Origin: Brevibacillus_D fluminis_A
Lineage (GTDB): Bacteria > Bacillota > Bacilli > Brevibacillales > Brevibacillaceae
NCBI RefSeq assembly: GCF_052072235.1
Contig: NZ_CM125436.1
Coordinates: forward strand, 2,412,001-2,476,000
Direction of reading: 5' to 3'
Length of the DNA stretch: 64,000 bases
Each line of letters starts with the position of its first letter. The first letter of the stretch is position 1. The notes below the pieces were generated by a model. It saw only the letters and a list, made by a program, of their open reading frames with translations. It had not been told where the DNA came from and did not search any database. The translations under genes and the position numbers were made by a program. Below, piece by piece: positions 26,230-33,935 of the stretch.

Positions 26230-27048
26230 TTAAACGGGCCGGTTAATTTTTTTTTCCAAATAGGCAACCGCCTGGTACATCAGCGTGGCGACGATGGCGA
26301 TGACACCCAGGCTCATCAGGACGAGGGTGAAATTGAACACCTGGAAGCCGTAGATGATCAAGTAGCCCAAGCCTTTCTGCGAGACGAGAAACTCTCCGAC
26401 GATGACCCCGACCCACGAAAGCCCTACGTTGACCTTCAGCGTCGAGACGATGGTGGGAATCGTGGCAGGCAGGATCGCCATGCGGAAAATTTGCTTTTTG
26501 TCGGCGCCCAGCGTCTGCATCACCTTGATGTAGTTGGGATTGACCTCGCGAAAGCTGGTGTAGATCACAATCGTCGTGATGACCACGGAAATCGTCGCGC
26601 CCATGGCGATGATCGACAGGTAGCCCGGGCCAAAGCCGACGATAAAGAGCGGGCCGATTGCGACCTTTGGCATGCTGTTGGCAACGACCAGATACGGATC
26701 AAGCACGCGGGATAGAAACGGTGACCACCAGATCAATGTCGCAAGCAGGGTGCCGAGCAGCGTCCCGAGCACAAAGCCGATGACCGTCTCGATCACGGTT
26801 GCGGTGACGTGCGGCAGGAGGGTGCCATTGGTCAGCTGATCGACGAACAGCTGCCATATTTTGGACGGTGCGCTAAAAATCAACACATTGATGCGATTGG
26901 TCCGCGAAAGCCATTCCCAGCCTCCGAGGAAGAGGACGAGGATCACCAGCTGGGTGAAGAAGACCAGCCAACGCTGCATGCGCTTTTGGCGCAAATAGTC
27001 AGCGTGCAGCTTGCCGGCATCAACCTGTTTGCTGTCATTCATGGACAT
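26230..27048 (-). CDS. ABC importer permease (SsuC/TauC family)
   Basis: 272 residues from the ATG at 27048, with GGAGGCG eight bases upstream, inside the end of the ATPase gene (14-base overlap). Six membrane segments and the EAA-like cytoplasmic loop SFREVNPNYIKVMQTLGADK are present. It is the membrane channel of a nitrate/sulfonate/taurine-type importer. Gene order solute-binding protein, ATPase, permease is that of B. subtilis ytlA-ytlC-ytlD. Confidence 0.9.
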   Translation of the reverse strand: MSMNDSKQVDAGKLHADYLRQKRMQRWLVFFTQLVILVLFLGGWEWLSRTNRINVLIFSAPSKIWQLFVDQLTNGTLLPHVTATVIETVIGFVLGTLLGTLLATLIWWSPFLSRVLDPYLVVANSMPKVAIGPLFIVGFGPGYLSIIAMGATISVVITTIVIYTSFREVNPNYIKVMQTLGADKKQIFRMAILPATIPTIVSTLKVNVGLSWVGVIVGEFLVSQKGLGYLIIYGFQVFNFTLVLMSLGVIAIVATLMYQAVAYLEKKINRPV

Positions 27049-27832
27049 GGTTGATCGCCTCCATCTCTTTCCAGACCTGGTGAAACAATGCGGAAAAGCT
27101 TTCATGGTTGCGCGCCGCAAACGGTAGGGCCAATCGCAATTCCTCGGGAACCACAAACTCTTTGTGAATCCGGCCCGGATTTTTTGCCAAAATGAAAATG
27201 CGATCTGCCATGGCGACAGCCTCTGTCAAGTCATGGGTCACCAAAATGGCGGTCTTTTGCTGCCGGCGCAGCGTCGAGACTACCAGATCCTCCAGCTTTA
27301 ATTTGGTCTGGTGGTCGAGCGCCGAAAACGGTTCATCCAACAGCAAGATTTCCGGCTTGCAGGCGAGCGTGCGGACCAATGCCACCCGCTGCCGCATTCC
27401 TCCCGACAGCTGTGCAGGGTAGGAATGGCGAAAATCAGCCAGCTCCATTTCCGCAAGCAGATGAAGCGTGTATTCCTCTGACTCTTTGGTGCGAATGCCC
27501 TGGATCTCCAGCCCGAGCATGACGTTTTGCTCGATCGTCCGCCAGCCGAACAAGTAATCCTGCTGCAGCATGTAGCCGATGCGCGGGCTGGTTCCGGTGA
27601 TGGTGGTGCCGTCAATTTTGATGCTGCCTGCCGATGGCCGCTCCAATCCGGCAATCAGTGACAAAAGCGTCGTCTTGCCGCAGCCGCTCGGGCCGACCAG
27701 ACAGACGAATTCCCCCTCCGCTACCCGCAAGTCGATCTCTTTGACAGCCAGGAAGCTAGCTTTGTCAGACAGATAGAGGTGGGTCAGTTGGCAAAGCTCG
27801 ATCTTGGATGGTGACGGGCGGTGGTTTGACAA
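27035..27832 (-). CDS. ABC importer ATPase (SsuB/TauB family)
   Basis: 265 residues; TTG start at 27832 behind AAGGGAG. Walker A GPSGCGKTT, Q-loop MLQQDYLFGW, signature LSGGMRQR, Walker B ILLLDEPF and the H-loop VTHDLTEA are all intact. It powers the importer encoded with it. Five bases separate it from the binding-protein gene. Confidence 0.93.
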   Translation of the reverse strand: MSNHRPSPSKIELCQLTHLYLSDKASFLAVKEIDLRVAEGEFVCLVGPSGCGKTTLLSLIAGLERPSAGSIKIDGTTITGTSPRIGYMLQQDYLFGWRTIEQNVMLGLEIQGIRTKESEEYTLHLLAEMELADFRHSYPAQLSGGMRQRVALVRTLACKPEILLLDEPFSALDHQTKLKLEDLVVSTLRRQQKTAILVTHDLTEAVAMADRIFILAKNPGRIHKEFVVPEELRLALPFAARNHESFSALFHQVWKEMEAINHVHE

Positions 27833-27837
27833 AGCGG

Positions 27838-28833
27838 TTATCTCCCTTCTGTCGCCGCCTTGGCAAATGAAGTATCGACCAATTTGGCGTAATCGGCGCG
27901 CTGTTTCAGTTCACCTGCTGACTCCATGATGGCTTGCAGATTGTTCCACGCGTCCTCCTTCAAAATCGGGTCGGCTGCGTAGGAGCCTTGTTCCAGATAA
28001 CGCTTCACCGAGCTTTCCAGGATAGCGGCATCGATATTCGGGAAGAACGGAGCGATCGCTTCTGCCGTTTCCTTTGGCGTATGGGTGGCGACCCATTGCT
28101 GTGCCTTGTAAATGGCGCTGGTGAACTTTTGGATCGACTCTTTGTTTTTCTCCAGGTAGCTTTGCTTCGCCATGTAATCGGTGTACGGAACGCTGCCGCT
28201 CTCCTTGCCAAACGAGGCGACCACGTGGCCGATGCCTTCTTTCTCCATCTGCGACGCGGTTGGCTCAAACAGCTGCACATATTCGCCGGTGCCGGAAGCG
28301 AACGCCGTCGCAATGTTTTGGAATTCGATGTTTTGGATCAGATTCAAATCTTTATGCGGGTCGATACTGTGTTTTTTCAAGACGAATTCTCCGGCCATTT
28401 GCGGCATCCCGCCTTTGCGCTGACCGAGAAAGACCTTGCCTTTCAGCTGATCCCAGGAGAAGTTGTCGACCTTGTTCCGGGAGACCAGGAAGGTGCCATC
28501 CGTATTGGTGAGCTGGGCGAAATTGATGACGGGGTCCTGCGCTCCCTGCTGATTGACGTAAATGCTCGTTTCCGCTCCGACCAATGCGACATCGATACCG
28601 TCAGAGAGCAGAGCGGTCATCGTTTTGTCGCCGCCGGACGTTGTGGTCAGCTCGACATCCAGACCTGCATCCTTGAAAAAGCCTTTGGACAGCGCCACAT
28701 ATTGCGGCGCGTAAAAGAGCGAACGCGTTACTTCTCCGATCCGGATTTTGGCGGGCGTCTGCGATGCGCATCCGGAGAGAAGCGCCATGGTACCGAGGCC
28801 GATGGCGAGCGAAAGCGAGAGCCATCTTTTCAT
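27838..28833 (-). CDS. ABC importer substrate-binding lipoprotein (NMT1/SsuA-like)
   Basis: 331 residues from the ATG at 28833 behind GGAGGA. Signal peptide with lipobox LLSGC (Cys22). The NMT1/THI5-like fold starts IRIGEVTRSLFYAPQYVALS, KGFFKDAGLDVELTTTSGGD, as in sulfonate, taurine and pyrimidine-precursor binders. The ligand is not determined by sequence. First gene of the three-gene importer operon. A 12-base palindrome CGCCCATGGGCG (28872-28883) lies 39 bases upstream. Confidence 0.9.
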   Translation of the reverse strand: MKRWLSLSLAIGLGTMALLSGCASQTPAKIRIGEVTRSLFYAPQYVALSKGFFKDAGLDVELTTTSGGDKTMTALLSDGIDVALVGAETSIYVNQQGAQDPVINFAQLTNTDGTFLVSRNKVDNFSWDQLKGKVFLGQRKGGMPQMAGEFVLKKHSIDPHKDLNLIQNIEFQNIATAFASGTGEYVQLFEPTASQMEKEGIGHVVASFGKESGSVPYTDYMAKQSYLEKNKESIQKFTSAIYKAQQWVATHTPKETAEAIAPFFPNIDAAILESSVKRYLEQGSYAADPILKEDAWNNLQAIMESAGELKQRADYAKLVDTSFAKAATEGR

Positions 28834-28927
28834 GCTGGTTCCTCCTCGACTAGAGTTTGATGCAGGATATGCGCCCATGGGCGAAAAGGTGAATGGGGGA
28901 TCAAACGAAAGTCGTGATGAAAAACGA

Positions 28928-28993
28928 TTGACAGGAGGAACGGGCAAGAGGTACATTGTAGTTAGATATTTAGATGATTTTCTAAATATCTAA
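28928..28993 (+). promoter_or_regulatory. Promoter and palindromic operator of the sdpR operon
   Basis: TTGACA (28928-28933) and TACATT (28952-28957, 18-base spacing) are followed at the expected start-site region by a perfect 13-base inverted repeat TTAGATATTTAGA with a six-base centre (28962-28993). Position and symmetry suit autorepression by the ArsR-type product. Confidence 0.65.
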
Positions 28994-29015
28994 TAGGACC
29001 ATGGAGGCGAGTCAA

Positions 29016-29294
29016 GTGAATGACGCGTTCAAAGCGCTGGCCGATCCAACACGTCGTCAAATCATAAAACTGCTGCGTGATCAGAATTTGACTGCCGGTG
29101 AAATTGCAGAGCATTTTCAAATCAGCAAGCCAAGCATTTCACATCATTTGAGTTTGTTAAAACAAGCTGGACTGGTCAGTGATGAACGAAAAGGACAAAA
29201 CATCGTTTATTCGTTACATACGACGGTGATGGAAGATGTTTTAGGCTGGATGTTCAGCATTTTAGGCAAACAAGATCAGGAGGAAAACAGATGA
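29016..29294 (+). CDS. sdpR: SdpR-like ArsR-family autorepressor
   Basis: 92 residues from the GTG at 29016; the GGAGGCGA site lies within the upstream ATG (29001) frame and is correctly spaced for the GTG, giving MNDAFKALADPTRRQIIKLL as in B. subtilis SdpR. Winged-helix core LTAGEIAEHFQISKPSISHH followed by LSLLKQAGLVSDERKGQNIV. No metal-binding cysteines. It is coupled to sdpI by a 4-base overlap. In B. subtilis SdpR is held at the membrane by SdpI when the SdpC toxin is present; the same logic is inferred here. Confidence 0.88.
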   Translation: MNDAFKALADPTRRQIIKLLRDQNLTAGEIAEHFQISKPSISHHLSLLKQAGLVSDERKGQNIVYSLHTTVMEDVLGWMFSILGKQDQEENR

Positions 29295-29929
29295 GGACGC
29301 TGGTCAGAGAAATACTGTTAGTTTTGATTGTTTTATCATCGATCATCGGTGCGGTCGTGTTCTATAATGAGTTACCCGATACGATGGCTACCCATTTTGG
29401 CATCAATAACGAAGTGAATGGTACCTCAACCAAACAAACGACCATTCTCCTTTTCGTCCTGCTTGGGTTTGTACCATTTTTGCTTCCATTCGCCAAAAGG
29501 ATGCGCGGGCAAAAAAGTAACGACGCGAAGTTTGCATTCTCCATTCAAGTAAGCCGGTATTGTATTGCGCTCATTATGGCGATCGCGGAATGGTCCATTC
29601 TCCTCTACAACCTTGGGTACACGATGGATATTCGCCGAATCGTGTTCATTGCGATCGGAATCCTGTTTCTTGTTACCGGAAATTACCTTGGCATCAGTAA
29701 ACCGAACTATTTTATGGGGTTTCGCACACCGTGGGCCTTGCTTGATGAGGAAAACTGGCGCAAAACGCATCGAATGGGTGGACCGTTGATGATGGTCGGC
29801 GGCTTGGTCATTCTCGTCTCCACGTTTTTGCCAGATCCCTTGTCCATCATGATTTTTTTCGGGACGCTGGCATGTATCGTTTTCGTGCCTTTCATTTACT
29901 CCTACATGATATTCAAGCGCAGATCATGA
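29291..29929 (+). CDS. sdpI: SdpI-like immunity and signal-transduction membrane protein
   Basis: 212 residues, six membrane segments, matching SdpI in length and in the conserved parts LPDTMATHFGINNEVNGTST (about 29-48), GISKPNYFMGFRTPWALLDE and ENWRKTHRMGG. In B. subtilis it protects against the SDP cannibalism toxin and sequesters SdpR. GGAGGA precedes the ATG, which overlaps the sdpR stop by 4 bases. The toxin genes sdpABC are not in this window. Confidence 0.9.
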   Translation: MRTLVREILLVLIVLSSIIGAVVFYNELPDTMATHFGINNEVNGTSTKQTTILLFVLLGFVPFLLPFAKRMRGQKSNDAKFAFSIQVSRYCIALIMAIAEWSILLYNLGYTMDIRRIVFIAIGILFLVTGNYLGISKPNYFMGFRTPWALLDEENWRKTHRMGGPLMMVGGLVILVSTFLPDPLSIMIFFGTLACIVFVPFIYSYMIFKRRS

Positions 29930-29957
29930 ATTTTGAAAATGAAGGGGGGATGGCGAT

Positions 29958-30740
29958 ATGATTGCAAGCGCCACGCTGGTCAGCATCGTGATGCAAGGTT
30001 TGATCTCGATCCTGTTTCCGCTTGGGTTGTTTTTGTATATGCGCAAAAGAGAAAGATTTCGCATGCGGCCTGTATGGGTTGGAGCGGCAATCTTTCTGAT
30101 TTTTACACAGGTTTTTGAAAAAGTGCTGCATCTGGTCGTTCTTCAGGGGAATCCTGGCATGCAAAATCATCCGGTTATGTTCGCGGTATATGGGGCATTG
30201 GCTGCTGGAATCTTTGAGGAAGCGGGGCGATATATCGGTTTTCGCTGGCTGCTGAAATCAAATCGGGAGCGAAAAGACGGCCTGGCTTATGGACTTGGCC
30301 ACGGTGGGATCGAAGCCATTTTTATCGGTGCGATTTCTTCCGTCCAATCATTTGTATTCGCGATGTTGATTCAGGAAGGCAGGTTCCTGTCGACAGTCGG
30401 CTCAAGTATGCCTGCGAACATGGCTGCCGCTCTCCAGGATCAGCTGCTTTCGATGTCATCCTATGAATTTCTATTGGCCGGCTTCGAACGAATTCCGGCG
30501 ATTTTCATCCAAATCGCGTTGTCGCTCATCGTATTGCATGCAGTGAATACGCGGCGAAAGGAATTTGTTCTCATTGCCATTCTCTTGCATGGCTTGATTA
30601 ATTTTGTCCCGGGACTCTACCAAGGATATAAAGGTGACTTCAACATTTGGGTTGCGGAAACGGTTGTCTTGTTGTTTGGCATTGCGGCGGTGTGGTTCAT
30701 CCGCAATTCCCGGTTTTGGAGCGGTTGGGAACAGAAATAA
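29958..30740 (+). CDS. YhfC-type intramembrane metalloprotease-like protein
   Basis: 260 residues, about eight membrane segments. Motifs of the YhfC/CPBP protease group stand in order: FEEAGRYIGFRW (Glu-Glu-x3-Arg), YGLGHGGIEAIF and LLHGLINF, the candidate metal and catalytic residues. The ATG at 29958 has GGGGGGA upstream; 28 bases after sdpI, so co-transcribed. CPBP-type proteases are often linked with peptide toxins, as processing enzymes or immunity factors, so a link with SDP-like immunity is plausible. Confidence 0.82.
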   Translation: MIASATLVSIVMQGLISILFPLGLFLYMRKRERFRMRPVWVGAAIFLIFTQVFEKVLHLVVLQGNPGMQNHPVMFAVYGALAAGIFEEAGRYIGFRWLLKSNRERKDGLAYGLGHGGIEAIFIGAISSVQSFVFAMLIQEGRFLSTVGSSMPANMAAALQDQLLSMSSYEFLLAGFERIPAIFIQIALSLIVLHAVNTRRKEFVLIAILLHGLINFVPGLYQGYKGDFNIWVAETVVLLFGIAAVWFIRNSRFWSGWEQK

Positions 30741-30763
30741 GGGAAGTACGAATCTTTTTCATC

Positions 30764-30812
30764 AGCAAGGCAATCCCCAAGCGGCACGGACGCGAATGGG
30801 GGTTGCCTTGCT
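30764..30812 (+). terminator. Probable terminator after the YhfC-like gene
   Basis: Long stem AGCAAGGCAATCCCC / GGGGGTTGCCTTGCT with a mismatch. The plus side has no T run, so termination efficiency is uncertain. Confidence 0.5.
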
Positions 30813-30874
30813 CGCTTCGGTCTGCAGCAAATAAAAAAAGTACGACGCGATGTCATGTTTTTTCCGAAGAAGCA

Positions 30875-30903
30875 TTAACAAGAAAGCGTTTTCCTATTAG
30901 AAT
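30875..30903 (+). promoter_or_regulatory. Promoter of the kyn operon with an overlapping cre-like site
   Basis: TTAACA (30875-30880), 17 bases, TAGAAT (30898-30903): five of six at each hexamer. The spacer holds AGAAAGCGTTTTCC (30881-30894), which fits the CcpA cre consensus except at its two end bases, so carbon repression of tryptophan catabolism is likely. Confidence 0.65.
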
Positions 30904-30920
30904 GAAAGAATCAGTCCGCT

Positions 30921-30974
30921 TTGCCCAGCAACGGATAGTTGCCAAGCAACTGACAGTTGCCCACCAATTCATAT
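30921..30974 (+). repeat. Three tandem 18-bp repeats in the kyn leader
   Basis: The 11-mers TTGCCCAGCAA (30921), TTGCCAAGCAA (30939) and TTGCCCACCAA (30957) are spaced at exactly 18 bases. The array begins about 11 bases after the predicted start site and ends at the ribosome binding site. Confidence 0.75.
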
Positions 30975-30987
30975 TGCAGGAGGTCGT

Positions 30988-32274
30988 ATGCGTACGTATT
31001 CCTTTTCACCCGAGCGCTCGCTCGCCGTACAGCTGGATGAGCACGATGAGCTTGCGGTTTACCGCAACGAGTTTTATGTAAACCCGTCGATGATTTATAT
31101 GGATGGAAATTCCCTTGGCCTTTTGTCCAAACGCGCCGAGCAGGCCGTGCTCGAATCGCTGCAAGATTGGCGCGAGCACGCCATCGATGGCTGGACTGCA
31201 GGACAGCATCCGTGGTATACGCTGTCGGAGCGATTGGGCGCGCTTGTCGCACCGCTGGTCGGCGCAGAGCCGGATCAGGTGATCGTAACCGGTTCGACAA
31301 CCGTCAACCTGCATCAGCTGGTGGCGACCTTTTACCAGCCTGAAGGAAAGCGGACCAAAATCGTAGCGGACGAGCTGAACTTCCCGTCCGACATTTATGC
31401 GCTGCAAAGCCAGCTGCGAATTCACGGGTATTCGCCAGAGGAGCATCTGATCCGTGTGGCAAGCCGTGATGGCCGATTCCTCGACGAGGAGGACATCATC
31501 GCCGCCATGACGGATGAAGTCGCGATGGTCGTGCTGCCGACGATCCTGTATCGCAGCGGTCAAATTCTCGACATGGAGCGGCTGACGGCGGAGGCTCATG
31601 CCCGCGGCATCCTCATCGGTTTTGACGGCTGCCATTCCGTCGGGGCAATTCCGCACGCATTCGATGAATGGGATGTCGATTTTGCCTACTGGTGCAATTA
31701 TAAGCATCTGAACGGCGGGCCGGGTGCCGTCGGCGGCTTGTATGTGAACCGGAAGCATTTCGGCACGCTTCCCGGCTTGGCGGGCTGGTTCGGATCAGAC
31801 AAATCGAAGCAATTCGATCTGGAGCATCAGATGACGCCAGCCGAGACTGCGGGGGCATACCAGATCGGCACGCCGCACGTGCTGAGCGCAGCGCCGCTTC
31901 TCGGTTCGCTTTCGATCTTTGCTGAGGCGGGAATCGAGCGGATTCGCCGCAAATCGTTGCTGCTCACCACCTATTTGATGGATTTGATCGCCCACGAGCT
32001 GGACGGCTTCGGCTTTACGATCGGCAATCCGACAGACGAAAAACGCCGCGGCGGACACGTCGGTCTGGAGCATCCGGAAGCGGCCCGCATTTGCAAAGCG
32101 CTAAAGGAAAACAAAGTGATTCCGGATTTCCGTGCGCCCAATATGATCCGTTTGGCGCCCGTCGCCCTTTACTCCAGCTTCACCGACGTGTGGGAAGTGG
32201 TGCAGCGGCTAAAGGCGATCATGGCGGAGCGGCAGTACGAAAAATTTGAAAATCAGCGCAATGTCGTTGCATAA
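30988..32274 (+). CDS. kynU: Kynureninase
   Basis: PLP enzyme, 428 residues, that cleaves kynurenine to anthranilate and alanine. Blocks typical of kynureninase: YMDGNSLGLLSKRAEQAV, DWREHAIDGWTAGQHPWY, DELNFPSDIYALQSQL, FDGCHSVGAIPH, and the PLP lysine in YWCNYKHLNGGPGAVGG (Lys239). AGGAGG is correctly placed before the ATG. First gene of kynU-kynA-kynB, a full tryptophan-to-anthranilate route. Confidence 0.96.
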   Translation: MRTYSFSPERSLAVQLDEHDELAVYRNEFYVNPSMIYMDGNSLGLLSKRAEQAVLESLQDWREHAIDGWTAGQHPWYTLSERLGALVAPLVGAEPDQVIVTGSTTVNLHQLVATFYQPEGKRTKIVADELNFPSDIYALQSQLRIHGYSPEEHLIRVASRDGRFLDEEDIIAAMTDEVAMVVLPTILYRSGQILDMERLTAEAHARGILIGFDGCHSVGAIPHAFDEWDVDFAYWCNYKHLNGGPGAVGGLYVNRKHFGTLPGLAGWFGSDKSKQFDLEHQMTPAETAGAYQIGTPHVLSAAPLLGSLSIFAEAGIERIRRKSLLLTTYLMDLIAHELDGFGFTIGNPTDEKRRGGHVGLEHPEAARICKALKENKVIPDFRAPNMIRLAPVALYSSFTDVWEVVQRLKAIMAERQYEKFENQRNVVA

Positions 32275-32303
32275 GCGCCAAACGCGAAGGGAGCACGGAC
32301 AAA

Positions 32304-33167
32304 ATGACGAATCCATCCGATCAACAAAAGCACGCGAGCGGACAGGGCCAGCTTGAACAGACGATTCATACCGATTTCAAGCAGGACATGACCTACGGCG
32401 ATTATTTGCAATTGGACAAAGTGCTGTCCAGCCAGACCCGATTGTCGGACCATCATGATGAAATGCTGTTCATCATCATCCACCAGGTGAGCGAGCTGTG
32501 GATGAAACAGATTTTGCATGAGCTGTCCGCCGCGATGGCTTCCATTCAGGCGGGACAGCTGGAGCCAGCCTTCAAAATGTTTTCCCGCGTATCGCGGATT
32601 CAGCAGCAATTGATCAAATCGTGGGATGTGCTGTCCACGCTGACGCCAGCGGAGTATATGCAGTTCCGCCACAAGCTGGGCCATTCCTCCGGCTTTCAAT
32701 CGTACCAAAACCGGCTGATCGAATTTACGCTCGGATATAAAAACAGCCACGTGCTGGCCGTGTATGAGCATCAGCCGGAACTGCACGGGCTGCTCAAGCG
32801 GACGCTGGAAGCGCCGAGCATTTACGACGCCGCGATCAAGGCGATGGCCGAGCGCGGGCTTCCCGTCGATGACGTGTGCCTCAACCGGGATTGGGCAGAG
32901 CCATATGTGGCGAATGAAAGCGTCGAGAACGCATGGCTGACGGTGTATCGTGATGTGAACCAATATTGGGACTTGTACGAACTGGCGGAAAAGCTGGTCG
33001 ATATCGCGAGCCAGCAGCAGCAGTGGCGCTTTAACCATATGACCACGGTAGAGCGGATCATCGGGCAAAAGCCGGGGACGGGAGGCTCATCTGGCGTCGG
33101 CTATTTGCGCCGCGCGCTGGATCATCGCTTTTTCCCCGAGCTGTGGAGCCTGCGGACACAATTGTAA
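32304..33167 (+). CDS. kynA: Tryptophan 2,3-dioxygenase
   Basis: Haem enzyme, 287 residues, opening the indole ring of tryptophan to N-formylkynurenine. Signature segments: MTYGDYLQLDKVLSSQ, HHDEMLFIIIHQVSELWMKQ (haem/substrate pocket), FRHKLGHSSGFQSYQNRLIE and the C-terminal GTGGSSGVGYLRRAL. The first 28 residues are a variable, polar extension. It lies 29 bases after kynU with a GAAGGGAG site. Step one of the route. Confidence 0.96.
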   Translation: MTNPSDQQKHASGQGQLEQTIHTDFKQDMTYGDYLQLDKVLSSQTRLSDHHDEMLFIIIHQVSELWMKQILHELSAAMASIQAGQLEPAFKMFSRVSRIQQQLIKSWDVLSTLTPAEYMQFRHKLGHSSGFQSYQNRLIEFTLGYKNSHVLAVYEHQPELHGLLKRTLEAPSIYDAAIKAMAERGLPVDDVCLNRDWAEPYVANESVENAWLTVYRDVNQYWDLYELAEKLVDIASQQQQWRFNHMTTVERIIGQKPGTGGSSGVGYLRRALDHRFFPELWSLRTQL

Positions 33168-33181
33168 GGAGGGCTTTCTCA

Positions 33182-33817
33182 ATGGGACGTTTGCTTGACA
33201 TCTCCCAGCGTCTTGACAACCGGACAGCCGGGTGGCCGGGAGATACGCCGTTCACCTATTCTCTGGCGTGGACCAAAGCCGAGAGCGGCTCGGTCAACGT
33301 AGGGAAGATCACCATGAGCACGCATATCGGTACCCATATCGATGCGCCTTATCATTTTGACAGCGAAGGGAAACGGGTGATCGACCTTGACCCGGAGCTG
33401 TACGTCGGAGCGGCGCGCGTCATTCATCTTCATGACTGCCGATCGATCGGTATCGCATCGTTGGAAGGTGTCGATCTGGAAGGAGTCACGCGGCTGCTCG
33501 TGCGTACGGGCGCTTGGCCGGACAGGTCGGTTTTTCCCAAGCAGATTCCGCCGGTCGAGCCAGAGCTTGCAGCGTACCTGGCGGCAAAAGGGGTGCGGCT
33601 TCTGGGCCTCGATCTGCCGTCGGTTGATCCGCTCGATAGCAAGGAATTGCTTGCGCACCACGCGTTGGCCGAACATGGCGTTCACATCCTGGAAGGGATC
33701 GTGCTCGACCACATTGACGCCGGAGAGTATGAGCTGATCGCGCTGCCGCTGCCATTGACGCAGGCAGACGGAAGCCCTGTGCGGGCGGTTTTGCGCGAAT
33801 TGACCGAAACAACGTAA
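33182..33817 (+). CDS. kynB: Kynurenine formamidase (arylformamidase)
   Basis: 211 residues from the ATG at 33182, behind AAGGAGGG; an earlier in-frame codon lies inside kynA. Metal-dependent cyclase-fold hydrolase that removes the formyl group from N-formylkynurenine. The metal motif HIGTHIDAPYH is at residues 48-58, and LLGLDLPSVDPLDSKELLAH is the family's second block. Last gene of the operon, before a strong terminator. Confidence 0.95.
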   Translation: MGRLLDISQRLDNRTAGWPGDTPFTYSLAWTKAESGSVNVGKITMSTHIGTHIDAPYHFDSEGKRVIDLDPELYVGAARVIHLHDCRSIGIASLEGVDLEGVTRLLVRTGAWPDRSVFPKQIPPVEPELAAYLAAKGVRLLGLDLPSVDPLDSKELLAHHALAEHGVHILEGIVLDHIDAGEYELIALPLPLTQADGSPVRAVLRELTETT

Positions 33818-33865
33818 GCAAAAGGGCGAATGACAAGTCATTCACCCAATCTCGTATTGCTGCAG

Positions 33866-33899
33866 TCAGCCAGACGTTTTCTGGCTGATTTTTTTTTTG
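33866..33899 (+). terminator. Terminator of the kyn operon
   Basis: Stem TCAGCCAG / CTGGCTGA followed by a run of ten T (33889-33898). A smaller AATGA/TCATT stem precedes it. Confidence 0.92.
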
Positions 33900-33935
33900 T
33901 ACAGTTAAGACTGCTGCCAGGCCAACGCTTGTACA

